Assembly (NCBI GenBank): GCA_964643885.1
Contig: CAZXUI010000064.1
Location: 1-27,383 of the forward strand
From: CAADGL01 sp964643885
GTDB taxonomy: Bacteria > Planctomycetota > Phycisphaerae > UBA1845 > Fen-1342
Length of the DNA stretch: 27,383 bases
Direction of reading: 5' to 3'
Under the pieces are notes generated by a model, which was not told where the DNA came from, searched no databases, and was given only the letters and a program-made list of their open reading frames with translations. The translations under genes and the position numbers were made by a program. This document shows, piece after piece, positions 15,406-23,399 of the stretch (position 1 is the stretch's first letter; each line of letters begins with the position of its first letter).

Positions 15406-17778
15406 CTACAGCAGATCCAGCGGATCGACGTCGATCGTGAAGCGCTGCACGCGCGGGCGCAGCACCTTGCGCACCTGCGGATCGAGCAACAAACGCTGCG
15501 CCGCACCGGCCCGCCCGCCGCGGATCAATACCTGAAAACGCCACATCTCACGCAAGCGCGAGAGCACGCACGGCTCGCCCTCCCCGATCACCAGTTCGGC
15601 GCTGATCCGTCCCGCCGACTCGCGCAGACGATCGGCCAGCTTCTGCGACTCGACGCGGGCCCGGCCGGGCCGCGAATCAAGGCACAACAGCCGCACCAGC
15701 CGCCCGAACGGCGGATATCCCAGCTCGCGGCGGATCGCGAGCTCCTCCGCGGCGAAGCCCTCGTAGTTCATCTCCATCGCCTGGCGGATCACCTGTGTGT
15801 CGGCCCCGCGGCATTGAATCAGCGCCAGCGACTCGCCCTCGCGCCGGCCCGCCCGGCCGACGACCTGCATCGTGAGCTGAAACGTCTGCTCGGCCGCCCG
15901 GAAGTGCGGCAGCGTCAACGCGGCATCGGCGTCGATCACGCCCACGAGTCGCACGCGCGGAAAGTCCAGCCCCTTGGCGACCATCTGCGTACCGATCAGC
16001 ACATCGGCATCGCCGGCCTCGAAGCGGCCGAGAGCCGCGGCGTAGTCGTCGCGGTGGCGCATCGTGTCGCGGTCGACGCGCAGCACGCGGGCCTGCGGCA
16101 GCGCCGCCGCCAGCTCCTCCTCGAGCCGCTGAATCGCCAGCGCCCCGGCTTCGAGCCGCCCGCCGCAGCTCGTATCCGGGCAGGTGTGCGGCACGGGCGA
16201 GCGCTGCTGGCAGCGGTGACAGCGCATCTGCGCCTCACGGCGGTGATAGACCAGGACCGCGCCGCAGCGGACGCAGCGCACCAGCAGGCCGCACTGCTCG
16301 CAGCGCAGACTGGTCGAGTATCCGCGGCGGTTATGCAGCAGCACGGCCTGCCGGCCCGCGGCGAGGGTCGCCGCAAGCTCGCGCAGCAGCGCCGGCGAGA
16401 GAATGCGGCCCGAGCGAGCCTCGCGGCTCGCGTCCATTTCGCCGGGCCCGACGAGCGTCGCCTGCGGAATCGTCGCGCCGGGGACGCGCTCCGGCAGCCG
16501 CAGAATCTCGTAGTGCGGCAGGTGGTGGGCGTTGTGCCACGTCTCCAGCGCGGGCGTGGCCGAGCCGAGCAGAACGGGCACGCCTTCGATCTGGCCGCGT
16601 TTGATGGCCACGTCGCGGGCGTGAAAGTACGGCGCGGCCAGATTCTTGTAGCTCGACTCCTGCTCCTCGTCCACGACGATCAGGCCGAGGCGATCGAGCG
16701 GCGCGAAGACGGCCGAGCGCGTGCCAATGACCACGTCCACGTGGCCGTCGGCGATGCGGCGAAGCGTGTCGGCCCGCGTCCGCGGCGTCAGGCGGCCGTG
16801 CAGAACCGCGACGCGCTGAAAGCGCCGCGCGAGCCGCTGCACAAGCTGCGTGGCGAGCGCGACCTCGGGCACGAGCAGAATCGCCGGCCGGCCGGCCGCG
16901 ACGACGCGGCGGATCGTGCGGACGTAGACCTCCGTCTTGCCGCTGCCGGGCACACCGAAGAGCAGCAGCACGCGGAACGCCGCGGCCGCCGCGGCCTCGC
17001 AGGCGCGCTCCACCGCTCGCTGCTGGGCCGGCGTCAGCTCAAAGTCGTCCTCGGGCTGCGGCGCTCCGGCCGGCTCGCGCTCGTCCGCCGCCGCCGCCTC
17101 GTCGGGTGACTCGCGGGCCGCCTCGTGCACACGGCGGACGAGGACTTCGACAAGCCCCGCTCGCCGCAGCGCCGCGACGACCGCCGTCGACGCCCCCGGC
17201 TCAGCCAGCAGACGCTTCAGAGGCATTTCCTCCGCGCCCAGCCGCTCGAGCAGCGCCGCGCGGCGCGGCGAAAGCGGCCGATCCGTCGCCTTGCCCGTCG
17301 CGCGAACGAAGCGGACGCGCCGGCCTGCGTCCGCCCGGGCGACCCGCGGCACCATCGCCTCGATCGCGCGGGCCGGCGAATCGACGTAGTAGTCCGCCAG
17401 CCACAGCGCCAGCTCCAGCAGCGGCGGACCGAGCAGCGGCCGGGCGTCGCTCACCTCGACGATCGGCGGCCGGGTCTGGTCCCACGGAAGATCGCTCACG
17501 CGCACGACCCAGCCGTCCAGCAGCTTTCCACGGCGGCGGTCCGGGATTCGCACGGCCACGCCCGGCCGGACCTGCGCGACGAGGTTCGCGGGCACGGAGC
17601 AGGCCGTCAGCCGGGCCGCCTTGCGGCGGACGGCGACGTCGGCCACAGGCGCGACGGACCGCTCCCCCTGGCCGGGGATCAGCCAGAGCTGCTCGGGCGG
17701 GTTGTCGTCTGGTCGCGAGGTCACGGGGCGCCGAACTCCGCCGGGGGCGGCTCTGTCCGAGAAAACCGCGGCGAGCAT
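15406..17778 (-). CDS. priA: Primosomal protein N' (replication restart helicase PriA)
   Basis: This 790-residue helicase reloads the replisome at stalled forks. The N-terminal DNA-binding region is followed by Walker A GVPGSGKT (275-282), motif II DEEQ (370-373, usually DEEH in PriA) and motif III GSATPALE. Next come the zinc cysteines (493/496, 502/505, 520/523, 533/538) and the C-terminal helicase motifs GTQMVAKGLDFP and QVVGRAGRREG. The last cysteine pair is spaced C-x4-C (CPDTSC) instead of the common C-x2-C. The ATG at 17778 begins somewhat before PriA similarity and has no clear Shine-Dalgarno, so the exact start is uncertain. It is divergent from the GGDEF gene. Confidence 0.93.
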   Translation of the reverse strand: MLAAVFSDRAAPGGVRRPVTSRPDDNPPEQLWLIPGQGERSVAPVADVAVRRKAARLTACSVPANLVAQVRPGVAVRIPDRRRGKLLDGWVVRVSDLPWDQTRPPIVEVSDARPLLGPPLLELALWLADYYVDSPARAIEAMVPRVARADAGRRVRFVRATGKATDRPLSPRRAALLERLGAEEMPLKRLLAEPGASTAVVAALRRAGLVEVLVRRVHEAARESPDEAAAADEREPAGAPQPEDDFELTPAQQRAVERACEAAAAAAFRVLLLFGVPGSGKTEVYVRTIRRVVAAGRPAILLVPEVALATQLVQRLARRFQRVAVLHGRLTPRTRADTLRRIADGHVDVVIGTRSAVFAPLDRLGLIVVDEEQESSYKNLAAPYFHARDVAIKRGQIEGVPVLLGSATPALETWHNAHHLPHYEILRLPERVPGATIPQATLVGPGEMDASREARSGRILSPALLRELAATLAAGRQAVLLHNRRGYSTSLRCEQCGLLVRCVRCGAVLVYHRREAQMRCHRCQQRSPVPHTCPDTSCGGRLEAGALAIQRLEEELAAALPQARVLRVDRDTMRHRDDYAAALGRFEAGDADVLIGTQMVAKGLDFPRVRLVGVIDADAALTLPHFRAAEQTFQLTMQVVGRAGRREGESLALIQCRGADTQVIRQAMEMNYEGFAAEELAIRRELGYPPFGRLVRLLCLDSRPGRARVESQKLADRLRESAGRISAELVIGEGEPCVLSRLREMWRFQVLIRGGRAGAAQRLLLDPQVRKVLRPRVQRFTIDVDPLDLL

Positions 17779-17914
17779 GCGCGGCCGGCCAATCGGCGGC
17801 CGGCAGCTTCTGCGCCGGGCCTGCGCGCCCGGGCGCAGCGTCGGATAGTACGGGCGCGATTCGAAACGGTCGATACAGAACCTGGTTCGCCGCTATCCGG
17901 ATTTCGCGCAACGG

Positions 17915-18982
17915 TTGCACCCATTGAGCAAGCAAGACCGGCCCACGATCATTCTGGCTGAGGACGACGAGGCGTCGCGCGCGCTGCTCGTGCGCCAGCT
18001 TCGCTCGGCCGGGCATGAGGTCATCGCCTGCGGCGACGGCGCGGAGGCGCTGGCGGCGCTTCGCGCGGCCGGCTCGGGCATCATCGTGGCCGACTGGAAC
18101 ATGCCGAACATGGACGGGCTGGAGCTGTGCCGGGCGGTATGCGAGCTGCGCGAGATGACGGCGATCGGCACGGTGTACTTCATTCTGCTGACGGCGAACA
18201 CGGACAAACGTGCGATCGTGCAGGGGCTGGAGGCGGGGGCCGACGACTATCTGACCAAGCCCTACCATTGCTCGGAGCTGCTGGCGCGGATCAAGTCCGG
18301 CGAGCGGGTCTACGCCCTGCAACAGGAGAACTGGCGGCGGCGGGTCGAGCTGGAGCGCAAGAACGCCGAGCTCGACGTCCTGACACAGCGGCTGGAGAGG
18401 CTGGCGAACACGGATGCCCTGACCGGGCTCCACAACCGCCGCTACGTGCTCGACCGGCTCAAGCAGGTCTGGGACCTTGCAGCGCGCAGCCGCGACCCGT
18501 TCGGCTGCATCGTCTTGGATGTGGATCACTTCAAGAAGGTTAACGACCTGCACGGACACGCCGCCGGCGACGCGGTGCTCGTGGCCGTGGCCGAGGTCGC
18601 ACGCGAGGCGATCCGCAGCTACGACCTTCTCGGCCGCATCGGCGGGGAGGAATTCCTGATCGTCTGCCCCCAGACCGACGACACGGGCACGGCGGTGGTC
18701 GCCGAGCGTGTTCGCAGCGCGATTCAGGAGCTGACGCTTGAGTACGACGCGGGCTCGACGCCCGGCGGCGGTCCCGGCGGCGAGCGGCACATCATTCCGA
18801 TCCGCGTGACCGTCAGTCTGGGCGTCGCCGGCCGGCGCGACGACCACGCCTCGATCGAGGAGCTGCTGGCCGAGGCGGACGCGATGCTTTACCGCTCGAA
18901 GGCCTCCGGGCGCAATCAGACCTGGATGTCGACCGGGCCCGACCGGGGCGTGCCGGTCGTGGCGGTGGCGCAGCCGGCCTGA
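17915..18982 (+). CDS. Response regulator with GGDEF domain (diguanylate cyclase)
   Basis: This 355-residue two-domain protein has a receiver domain at residues 10-125, with acidic residues DD at 17-18, the phospho-acceptor Asp60 (DWNMPNMDG), Thr93 and Lys115. A coiled linker (about 136-165) leads to a GGDEF domain with an intact active site GGEEF (243-247) and metal/GTP residues LDVDHFK (202). An RxxD inhibitory site (Arg234-Asp237) lies exactly 5 residues before GGEEF, as in PleD. It should make cyclic di-GMP when phosphorylated and be product-inhibited. The start is a TTG (17915) without a clear Shine-Dalgarno; a TTG at 17924 is an alternative. No sensor kinase is adjacent. Confidence 0.9.
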   Translation: MHPLSKQDRPTIILAEDDEASRALLVRQLRSAGHEVIACGDGAEALAALRAAGSGIIVADWNMPNMDGLELCRAVCELREMTAIGTVYFILLTANTDKRAIVQGLEAGADDYLTKPYHCSELLARIKSGERVYALQQENWRRRVELERKNAELDVLTQRLERLANTDALTGLHNRRYVLDRLKQVWDLAARSRDPFGCIVLDVDHFKKVNDLHGHAAGDAVLVAVAEVAREAIRSYDLLGRIGGEEFLIVCPQTDDTGTAVVAERVRSAIQELTLEYDAGSTPGGGPGGERHIIPIRVTVSLGVAGRRDDHASIEELLAEADAMLYRSKASGRNQTWMSTGPDRGVPVVAVAQPA

Positions 18983-19006
18983 CAGGCGCGCGCCCGGCGG
19001 TACAAT
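18979..19006 (+). promoter_or_regulatory. surE promoter overlapping the GGDEF stop codon, leaderless
   Basis: CTGACA (18979-18984), a 16-nt spacer, then TACAAT (19001-19006). The surE ATG follows after 6 nt. The -35 overlaps the TGA of the diguanylate cyclase gene (18980-18982). Confidence 0.65.
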
Positions 19007-19012
19007 CCGCGA

Positions 19013-19780
19013 ATGCGAATCCTGATCACCAACGACGACGGCATCCTCGCGCCGGGGATTCACGCGCTCTACGAGGCGGTCCGCGACCTGGGGACGGTTG
19101 ACGTCGTCGCGCCCGAGACGACGCAGTCCGCGGTCGGACACGCGATCTCCGTGCTGACGCCGATGCTCGTGCAGCGCGTCCACGTGGCCAGTGCGTTTCA
19201 CGGCTGGAGCGTCGACGGCCGGCCGGCCGACTGCGTCAAGCTGGCGATGCTCGAGCTGCTGGAGCAGCGGCCGGACTTCTGCCTGAGCGGAATCAACAGC
19301 GGGGCGAACACGGCGATCAACGTGCTGTACAGCGGCACGGTGGCCGGCGCGGCCGAGGCGGCGTTCTTCGGCGTGCCGTCGATCGCGTTCTCGCTGGAGC
19401 TGTCAAAGGAGCTGGACTTCGCCCGGGCAGGGCGCGTGGCGCGCGAGATCTTCCTGCGCTTCGCCGCCAACAACCCGCAGCCGGGCACCTGCCTGAATGT
19501 GAACATTCCGGCCCTGGACGAAGGCTGGCCCAGGGGCGTGCGCGTCTGTACGCAGGGCAGCGCGTCGATGCGGGACGTCTATCGCAGGCAGCAAGACGAG
19601 CAGGGACGCTGGATCTACTGGCTGGACGGGTCCATGCCGGAATCGGACCAGAGCCAGACCAGCGACCTGATCGCCATCCGCGAGCGGTACGTCTCGATCA
19701 CGCCGCTGCGCTTCGATATGACCAACCACGGGCAGCTCGACGAGGTGGCCGCGTGGCGCTGGCCGAGCTCGTTCGGCTGA
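19013..19780 (+). CDS. surE: 5'/3'-nucleotidase SurE
   Basis: This 255-residue SurE phosphatase hydrolyses nucleoside monophosphates (and short polyphosphate in some species). The N-terminus RILITNDDG carries the metal-binding Asp8-Asp9. The segments PETTQSAVGHA and LSGINSGANTAINVLYSGTVAGA supply the remaining active-site Ser and Asn residues. The length is normal for the family, and the ATG at 19013 matches the usual N-terminus. There is no Shine-Dalgarno; a promoter lies 6 nt upstream. It lies 30 nt downstream of the diguanylate cyclase gene on the same strand but probably has its own transcript. Confidence 0.95.
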   Translation: MRILITNDDGILAPGIHALYEAVRDLGTVDVVAPETTQSAVGHAISVLTPMLVQRVHVASAFHGWSVDGRPADCVKLAMLELLEQRPDFCLSGINSGANTAINVLYSGTVAGAAEAAFFGVPSIAFSLELSKELDFARAGRVAREIFLRFAANNPQPGTCLNVNIPALDEGWPRGVRVCTQGSASMRDVYRRQQDEQGRWIYWLDGSMPESDQSQTSDLIAIRERYVSITPLRFDMTNHGQLDEVAAWRWPSSFG

Positions 19781-19820
19781 GGCAGCGCGATCTGACCCGC
19801 TCCTGCCGCGCTCACAGTGC

Positions 19821-19896
19821 GTGCAAAGTGGAGCTTTGCACCACCGCCGCGTGGAACTTTGCACTACCGCTGCGTGGAAGCTTGCACGACCGCCGC
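19821..19896 (+). repeat. 23-bp tandem repeat between convergent genes
   Basis: Three 23-bp units (19828-19850, 19851-19873, 19874-19896) of the form GTGGA[G/A][C/G][T/C]TTGCAC followed by [C/T/G]ACCGC[C/T]GC. With the preceding GTGCAAAG (19821-19828) the first unit forms an 8-bp hairpin with CTTTGCAC (19834-19841). It sits between the 3' ends of surE and the minus-strand oxidoreductase gene. There is no T-tract. Confidence 0.85.
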
Positions 19897-19919
19897 GCTC
19901 CGGGGACCGTTCACCACGA

Positions 19920-21623
19920 TCACAGCCGCCGCGAGATTTCCCGCGCGACGCGCTCCGCGTCCAGCAGCGAATTCTCCACCGCCGGCAGCGCCCAGTTGTC
20001 CTGATTGACGAACCAGATGCGCTCTTCGATCGGCCGAATGAGTTGATCGACGATGCCGTTGACGATCAAGCCCGGCGCGTGGATCGGCATCGCGTGGCCC
20101 CAGCGGCTCATGCGGATCTGCCGCACCGCCGACTCGGGCACATCGAGCAGGCCAAGCATGCGGCGAAGCTGCGGGGCGAGCCGCTCGGCGTAGTCGCGCC
20201 AGGGCTCGTTCAGCAGCAGCGTGAAGCGCGCGGCGAACCAGGGCAGCGGCCAGTAGAGCGTCAGCACGCTGCGGGGCACGTTCTCGCGGCGGGCGAAGTG
20301 GCCGTTGAGCATATCGACGACCTGCGATCGATTCGAGAACGCCCCGCCGTCCATCGGGAACATCTCGTCCTGAAGCAGGAACACATCGTAGAAGTCTCGC
20401 TGGATCGGCGCGTCGAGCAGCACGTTCACGACGACGTAGGCGGCCGTGCTGATGTGTTGCATCGCCTCGAACTTCTCGCGGTCGACGTGCTCGAGGTCGT
20501 GCAGCACGTACTTGCAGATGTGCTTCGAGCCGGCCATGACGACCTGGCGGGCGAGGATCGAGCGGAGCTTCGCCGCCGAGTCCAGATAGGTCACCTGCAC
20601 GCCCGGCCCGGCCAGACGCACGTCGATCACGCGGCACCGGCCGCGCAGGTGCCGCGGCCGGCACTGCGGCGGAACGTTGTGCTCCAGGATCCGCAGGCGG
20701 TTCCACAGCGCGCGGGCCATGTAGGAGTTTCCGCCGGGAAAGACCCAGCGGCCGTACTCTTCGGCCGCCAGGAAATTCCACCCGCCGGCGGCGGAGATGT
20801 CCTGCATGCCGGCGCCGAAGGAGGAGTAGCAGTACGCCTGCACGCCGGCCGCGAGAATCGGCGTCATCGGCACGCCCATGCGCATCTCGATGTCCTGCTG
20901 GAGCGTGCGCGTGTCCAGCTCGCGGACGAACGCGGCGCCTTTGGGGTCGTCGGGCAGCGGGATGTCGGGGTAGGCCTCCTCGGCCATGTATCGGACTACC
21001 TCGGCGTACTTCTGAAAGGCGTGCTGCTCCTCCGGCGAGAAGGGCGCGCCGGTCCAGAAGTCGTCGTGAATCTTGCCGAAGATCTCGACCGGATCGGGCG
21101 GCTCCGCCACACGAAACACGCGGTGCAGGCCGAGGCGGCGATAAAAGCGATCCAGAAAGCAGCCCGGATCGGGCACGATGACGTAGGCGCTGCCCAGCGA
21201 GTAGGACGTTTCGCGCCAGCGCTCGCCCAGGGCGTTGCCACCGAAGCGGTCGCGCAGGTCGAAGACCACCGGCCGGTGGCGTTTGAGCAGGTAGGCCACG
21301 GAAAGGCCGGAGATGCCGCCGCCCACCACGGCGACGTCGACCTGCTCATCCGGGTGGGGCAGTTCGGGCAGCGGGTCGCCGACGTGGAAGGGAATCGCGT
21401 CGTTGGCGAAATCGTCGCCCGTGAACCAGTCATAGAAGGGCAGGCCGTCGATGATCTCCGTGCGAGCCGCGGCGTCGATCTCCAGCACCGGGTCGGTCTC
21501 GCCCAGCGGCAAGCCGCCCGACGGCGCACAGGGGGCCATCCAGTTCGCCAGCCCGTTGCGGGTGAGCATCCCGATTGCGAACGCACTGAGTCCCCCGGCG
21601 AGCAGCTCGCGGCGATTGAGCAT
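19920..21623 (-). CDS. FAD-dependent oxidoreductase, amine-oxidase-like, with Tat-type signal
   Basis: This 567-residue protein begins with NRRELLAGGLSAFAIGM, a twin-arginine (residues 4-5) followed by a hydrophobic stretch, so it is probably exported folded by the Tat system. A dinucleotide-binding motif DVAVVGGGISGLSVAYLL lies at about 96-113, and LRDRFGGNA follows. The C-terminus contains 'NQDNWALPAVENSLLDAERVAREI', in the position of the FAD-binding end of flavin amine oxidases and NAD(P)-binding Rossmann proteins. The substrate is unknown. The ATG at 21623 is preceded by AAGGGG about 10 nt upstream. A TACANNTGTA dyad lies about 75 nt upstream. Confidence 0.8.
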   Translation of the reverse strand: MLNRRELLAGGLSAFAIGMLTRNGLANWMAPCAPSGGLPLGETDPVLEIDAAARTEIIDGLPFYDWFTGDDFANDAIPFHVGDPLPELPHPDEQVDVAVVGGGISGLSVAYLLKRHRPVVFDLRDRFGGNALGERWRETSYSLGSAYVIVPDPGCFLDRFYRRLGLHRVFRVAEPPDPVEIFGKIHDDFWTGAPFSPEEQHAFQKYAEVVRYMAEEAYPDIPLPDDPKGAAFVRELDTRTLQQDIEMRMGVPMTPILAAGVQAYCYSSFGAGMQDISAAGGWNFLAAEEYGRWVFPGGNSYMARALWNRLRILEHNVPPQCRPRHLRGRCRVIDVRLAGPGVQVTYLDSAAKLRSILARQVVMAGSKHICKYVLHDLEHVDREKFEAMQHISTAAYVVVNVLLDAPIQRDFYDVFLLQDEMFPMDGGAFSNRSQVVDMLNGHFARRENVPRSVLTLYWPLPWFAARFTLLLNEPWRDYAERLAPQLRRMLGLLDVPESAVRQIRMSRWGHAMPIHAPGLIVNGIVDQLIRPIEERIWFVNQDNWALPAVENSLLDAERVAREISRRL

Positions 21624-21673
21624 CTGATTCAGTCCCCTTTCGGATCATGTGAAGGACGCGCGGCTCGAACTGC

Positions 21674-21679
21674 ATGATA
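21674..21679 (-). promoter_or_regulatory. Possible -10 box of the FAD oxidoreductase gene
   Basis: TATCAT on the minus strand, about 50 nt before the ATG. The expected -35 position overlaps the operator-like dyad at 21694-21709; no good TTGACA match is present, as is common for regulated promoters. Confidence 0.35.
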
Positions 21680-21693
21680 GCGAGCGAGGGGCC

Positions 21694-21709
21694 TGCTACA
21701 GATGTAGCA
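21694..21709. promoter_or_regulatory. BlaI/MecI/CopY-type operator dyad
   Basis: The perfect inverted repeat TGCTACA-GA-TGTAGCA has a TACANNTGTA core (21697-21706), the consensus bound by CopY and by BlaI/MecI winged-helix repressors. It lies 71 nt before the start of the FAD oxidoreductase gene, near its probable -35 region. No BlaI-type repressor gene is in the window. Confidence 0.55.
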
Positions 21710-21756
21710 TTTTTATGCGCAAGGGTGTGTCCGGGCGGGTATTCGGCGACGACATT

Positions 21757-22650
21757 TCAGCGGCTGCGCGTCGCCAGCGACTCGCCGTGCAGGATCTTCT
21801 CGAACAGGCTCAGGCCGTGCGCGTCGGTCAGCGGGCCGGAGGAGGCCCCGTTGAGAAACTGGTGGATGAGCTTGTCGGACGGATCCGTAAGCTGGGCGGG
21901 CTCGGCGTCGCGCATCCGTTCGAACTCGCTTCGCGGGCCGACACGGAGGATGCGGCCCTGGTCGAGCATGATCATCCGGTCGGCGATGCGGAAGGCGGAG
22001 TCCATCTCGTGCGTGACGACGACGCTGGTGACGCGGAGCTTGCCGGACAGGTCGCGGATCAGGCTGTCGATGGCGCAGGAAGTCACCGGGTCCAGCCCGG
22101 CGCTCGGCTCATCGTAGAACAGGATCTCGGGGTCGAGCGCGGTCGCACGGGCCAGGCCGACGCGCTTCTTCTGACCACCGGAGAGCTGCGCCGGGTACTT
22201 GTCGCGGTGCTCGAGCATGTGCACCTGCTGGAGCTTCATCGCGACCACGATATCGACGATGGCCTTGTCGACCGCGGAGTGCTCGCGCAGCGGGAGCGCA
22301 ACGTTCTCGGCCACCGTCATCGAGCTGAATAGGGCGCCGGACTGGAAGAGGATGCCGAAGCGCTTGCGGACCGCGTTGAGCTGGCGCTGCTCGGCCGTGA
22401 CGATGTCGAGCGGCGGCTCGCCCGGCAGGCGGTAGATGATCGAGCCGCGGACCGGCCGCAGCTCGCCGATCAGGCAGTTGAGCAGCGTGCTCTTGCCGCA
22501 GCCGGAGCCGCCCATGATCACCAGCGTCTCGCCGCGGAGGACGTCGAAGTTGACGCCGGTCAGAACCGTGACGGGTTCGCGGCCGGGAACCTCGAACTGC
22601 ACGACGACGTCGCGCACGGAGAGGATGACGTCCTGCGGCTTGTCGGGCAT
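21757..22650 (-). CDS. ABC transporter ATP-binding protein, MlaF-like
   Basis: This 297-residue ATPase has Walker A GGSGCGKST (47-55), Q-loop LFQSGALF, signature LSGGQKKRVGLARA (156-169), Walker B ILFYDEPSAGLDP (176-188) and switch His in VVVTHEMDSAFRIADRM. The 'QSGALFSSMTVAENVALPL' and 'EMDSAFRIADRMIML' segments are characteristic of MlaF/Ttg2A-type lipid-trafficking ATPases. The C-terminal ~50 residues (LIHQFLNGASSGPLTDAHG...) match the usual tail. I chose the ATG at 22650 because homology begins there and AGGA lies 9 nt upstream. The permease (MlaE) and substrate-binding (MlaD) genes are not adjacent in the window. Confidence 0.85.
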   Translation of the reverse strand: MPDKPQDVILSVRDVVVQFEVPGREPVTVLTGVNFDVLRGETLVIMGGSGCGKSTLLNCLIGELRPVRGSIIYRLPGEPPLDIVTAEQRQLNAVRKRFGILFQSGALFSSMTVAENVALPLREHSAVDKAIVDIVVAMKLQQVHMLEHRDKYPAQLSGGQKKRVGLARATALDPEILFYDEPSAGLDPVTSCAIDSLIRDLSGKLRVTSVVVTHEMDSAFRIADRMIMLDQGRILRVGPRSEFERMRDAEPAQLTDPSDKLIHQFLNGASSGPLTDAHGLSLFEKILHGESLATRSR

Positions 22651-22832
22651 CGTCCGGCTTCCTGATCCGAATGCACGCGGCCCGCGCCAGGGATCGCACC
22701 GGCGGGCGGATCGTCGCGCGGCCACGCCACGAGCGTACCGCCGGGCGGGCGGTTGGCAAGCTAGGGGGGGCCGCCCGACCCGGTCACGTGTCACCTGTCA
22801 CCCTGGTGCGCGATGGGAATCTCGCACCAGCG

Positions 22833-23161
22833 ATGTCTCGCACCAGGACCGCACGAGCGGACCGTTCGCCATTTTGAATGAGAATGCGGTGCGGGTTTGG
22901 CCCTTTTGTTCTGTGATCCGAGCCGAAGGCCCCACGGACGACGTGGAAGAACTCCCGTTCCGGTGGCTTCAAGCCACCGGCTACGGTCGCTTGCCCTGAC
23001 GGGCAAGGGAGCGACAGGTCGGAGACCTGTCATCCAGCGACCGGTCAGAGACCGGTCCCCCAACGACCGGTCAGAGACCGGTCCCCCAACGACCGGCCGG
23101 TGGCCGGTCCCCCAACGACCGGCCGGTGGCCGGTCCCCCAACTACCCGCCGGAGGCCGGTC
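22833..23161 (-). repeat. Composite repeat element, copy A (conserved module plus hairpin array 2)
   Basis: 22833-23031 is a conserved module that matches the reverse complement of 26645-26842. A 120-nt ungapped core differs at 13 positions by hand alignment. The module includes the palindrome CCGGTGGCTTCAAGCCACCGG split around its centre and a CTTGCCC/GGGCAAG hairpin. It is followed by six hairpins at a 26-bp period: the variant GACAGGTC/GACCTGTC (23013-23031), two of GACCGGTC (23039, 23065), two of GACCGGCC/GGCCGGTC (23091, 23117) and one imperfect (23143). Together with the heptamer repeat, this fills the gene-free stretch 22651-23399. The first 130 nt, 22651-22780, show nothing. Confidence 0.85.
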
Positions 23162-23211
23162 CCGCATTCTCGGAGCAGCGACACACCCGTCGGCAGGGCA
23201 CCCGCCCCTGT

Positions 23212-23274
23212 CACCTTTCACCTGTCACTTGTCGCCTGTCACTTGTCACCTGTCACCTGTCACTTGTCACCTGT
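23212..23274 (+). repeat. Heptanucleotide tandem repeat
   Basis: Nine 7-bp units of the form CACCTGT or CACTTGT (with one CACCTTT and one CGCCTGT). Two or three further units (CACGTGT, CACCTGT) lie at 22788-22801, on the other side of the composite element. The seven-base period gives a shifting reading frame, so any protein translated from it is an artefact. Confidence 0.85.
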
Positions 23275-23399
23275 CAGGTGGGCGCGAGGCCAGCCGCCGC
23301 AGCCCCATCGATCACGCGGCGACTGCTCCTCGCGCCTTGTTTCATGCGGCGGAGCACACACTCCGCCGCGCCGCCGGCCGCAACGCTTTCGCGGAACTG

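Noticed and set aside
22855..22974. Conserved short protein encoded by the composite-element module (ENAVRVWPFC frame)
   Set aside because: The frame is open in both copies, but the 13 differences fall at codon positions 6/3/4, without third-position bias. A second frame on the other strand is equally open. Coding is neither shown nor excluded.
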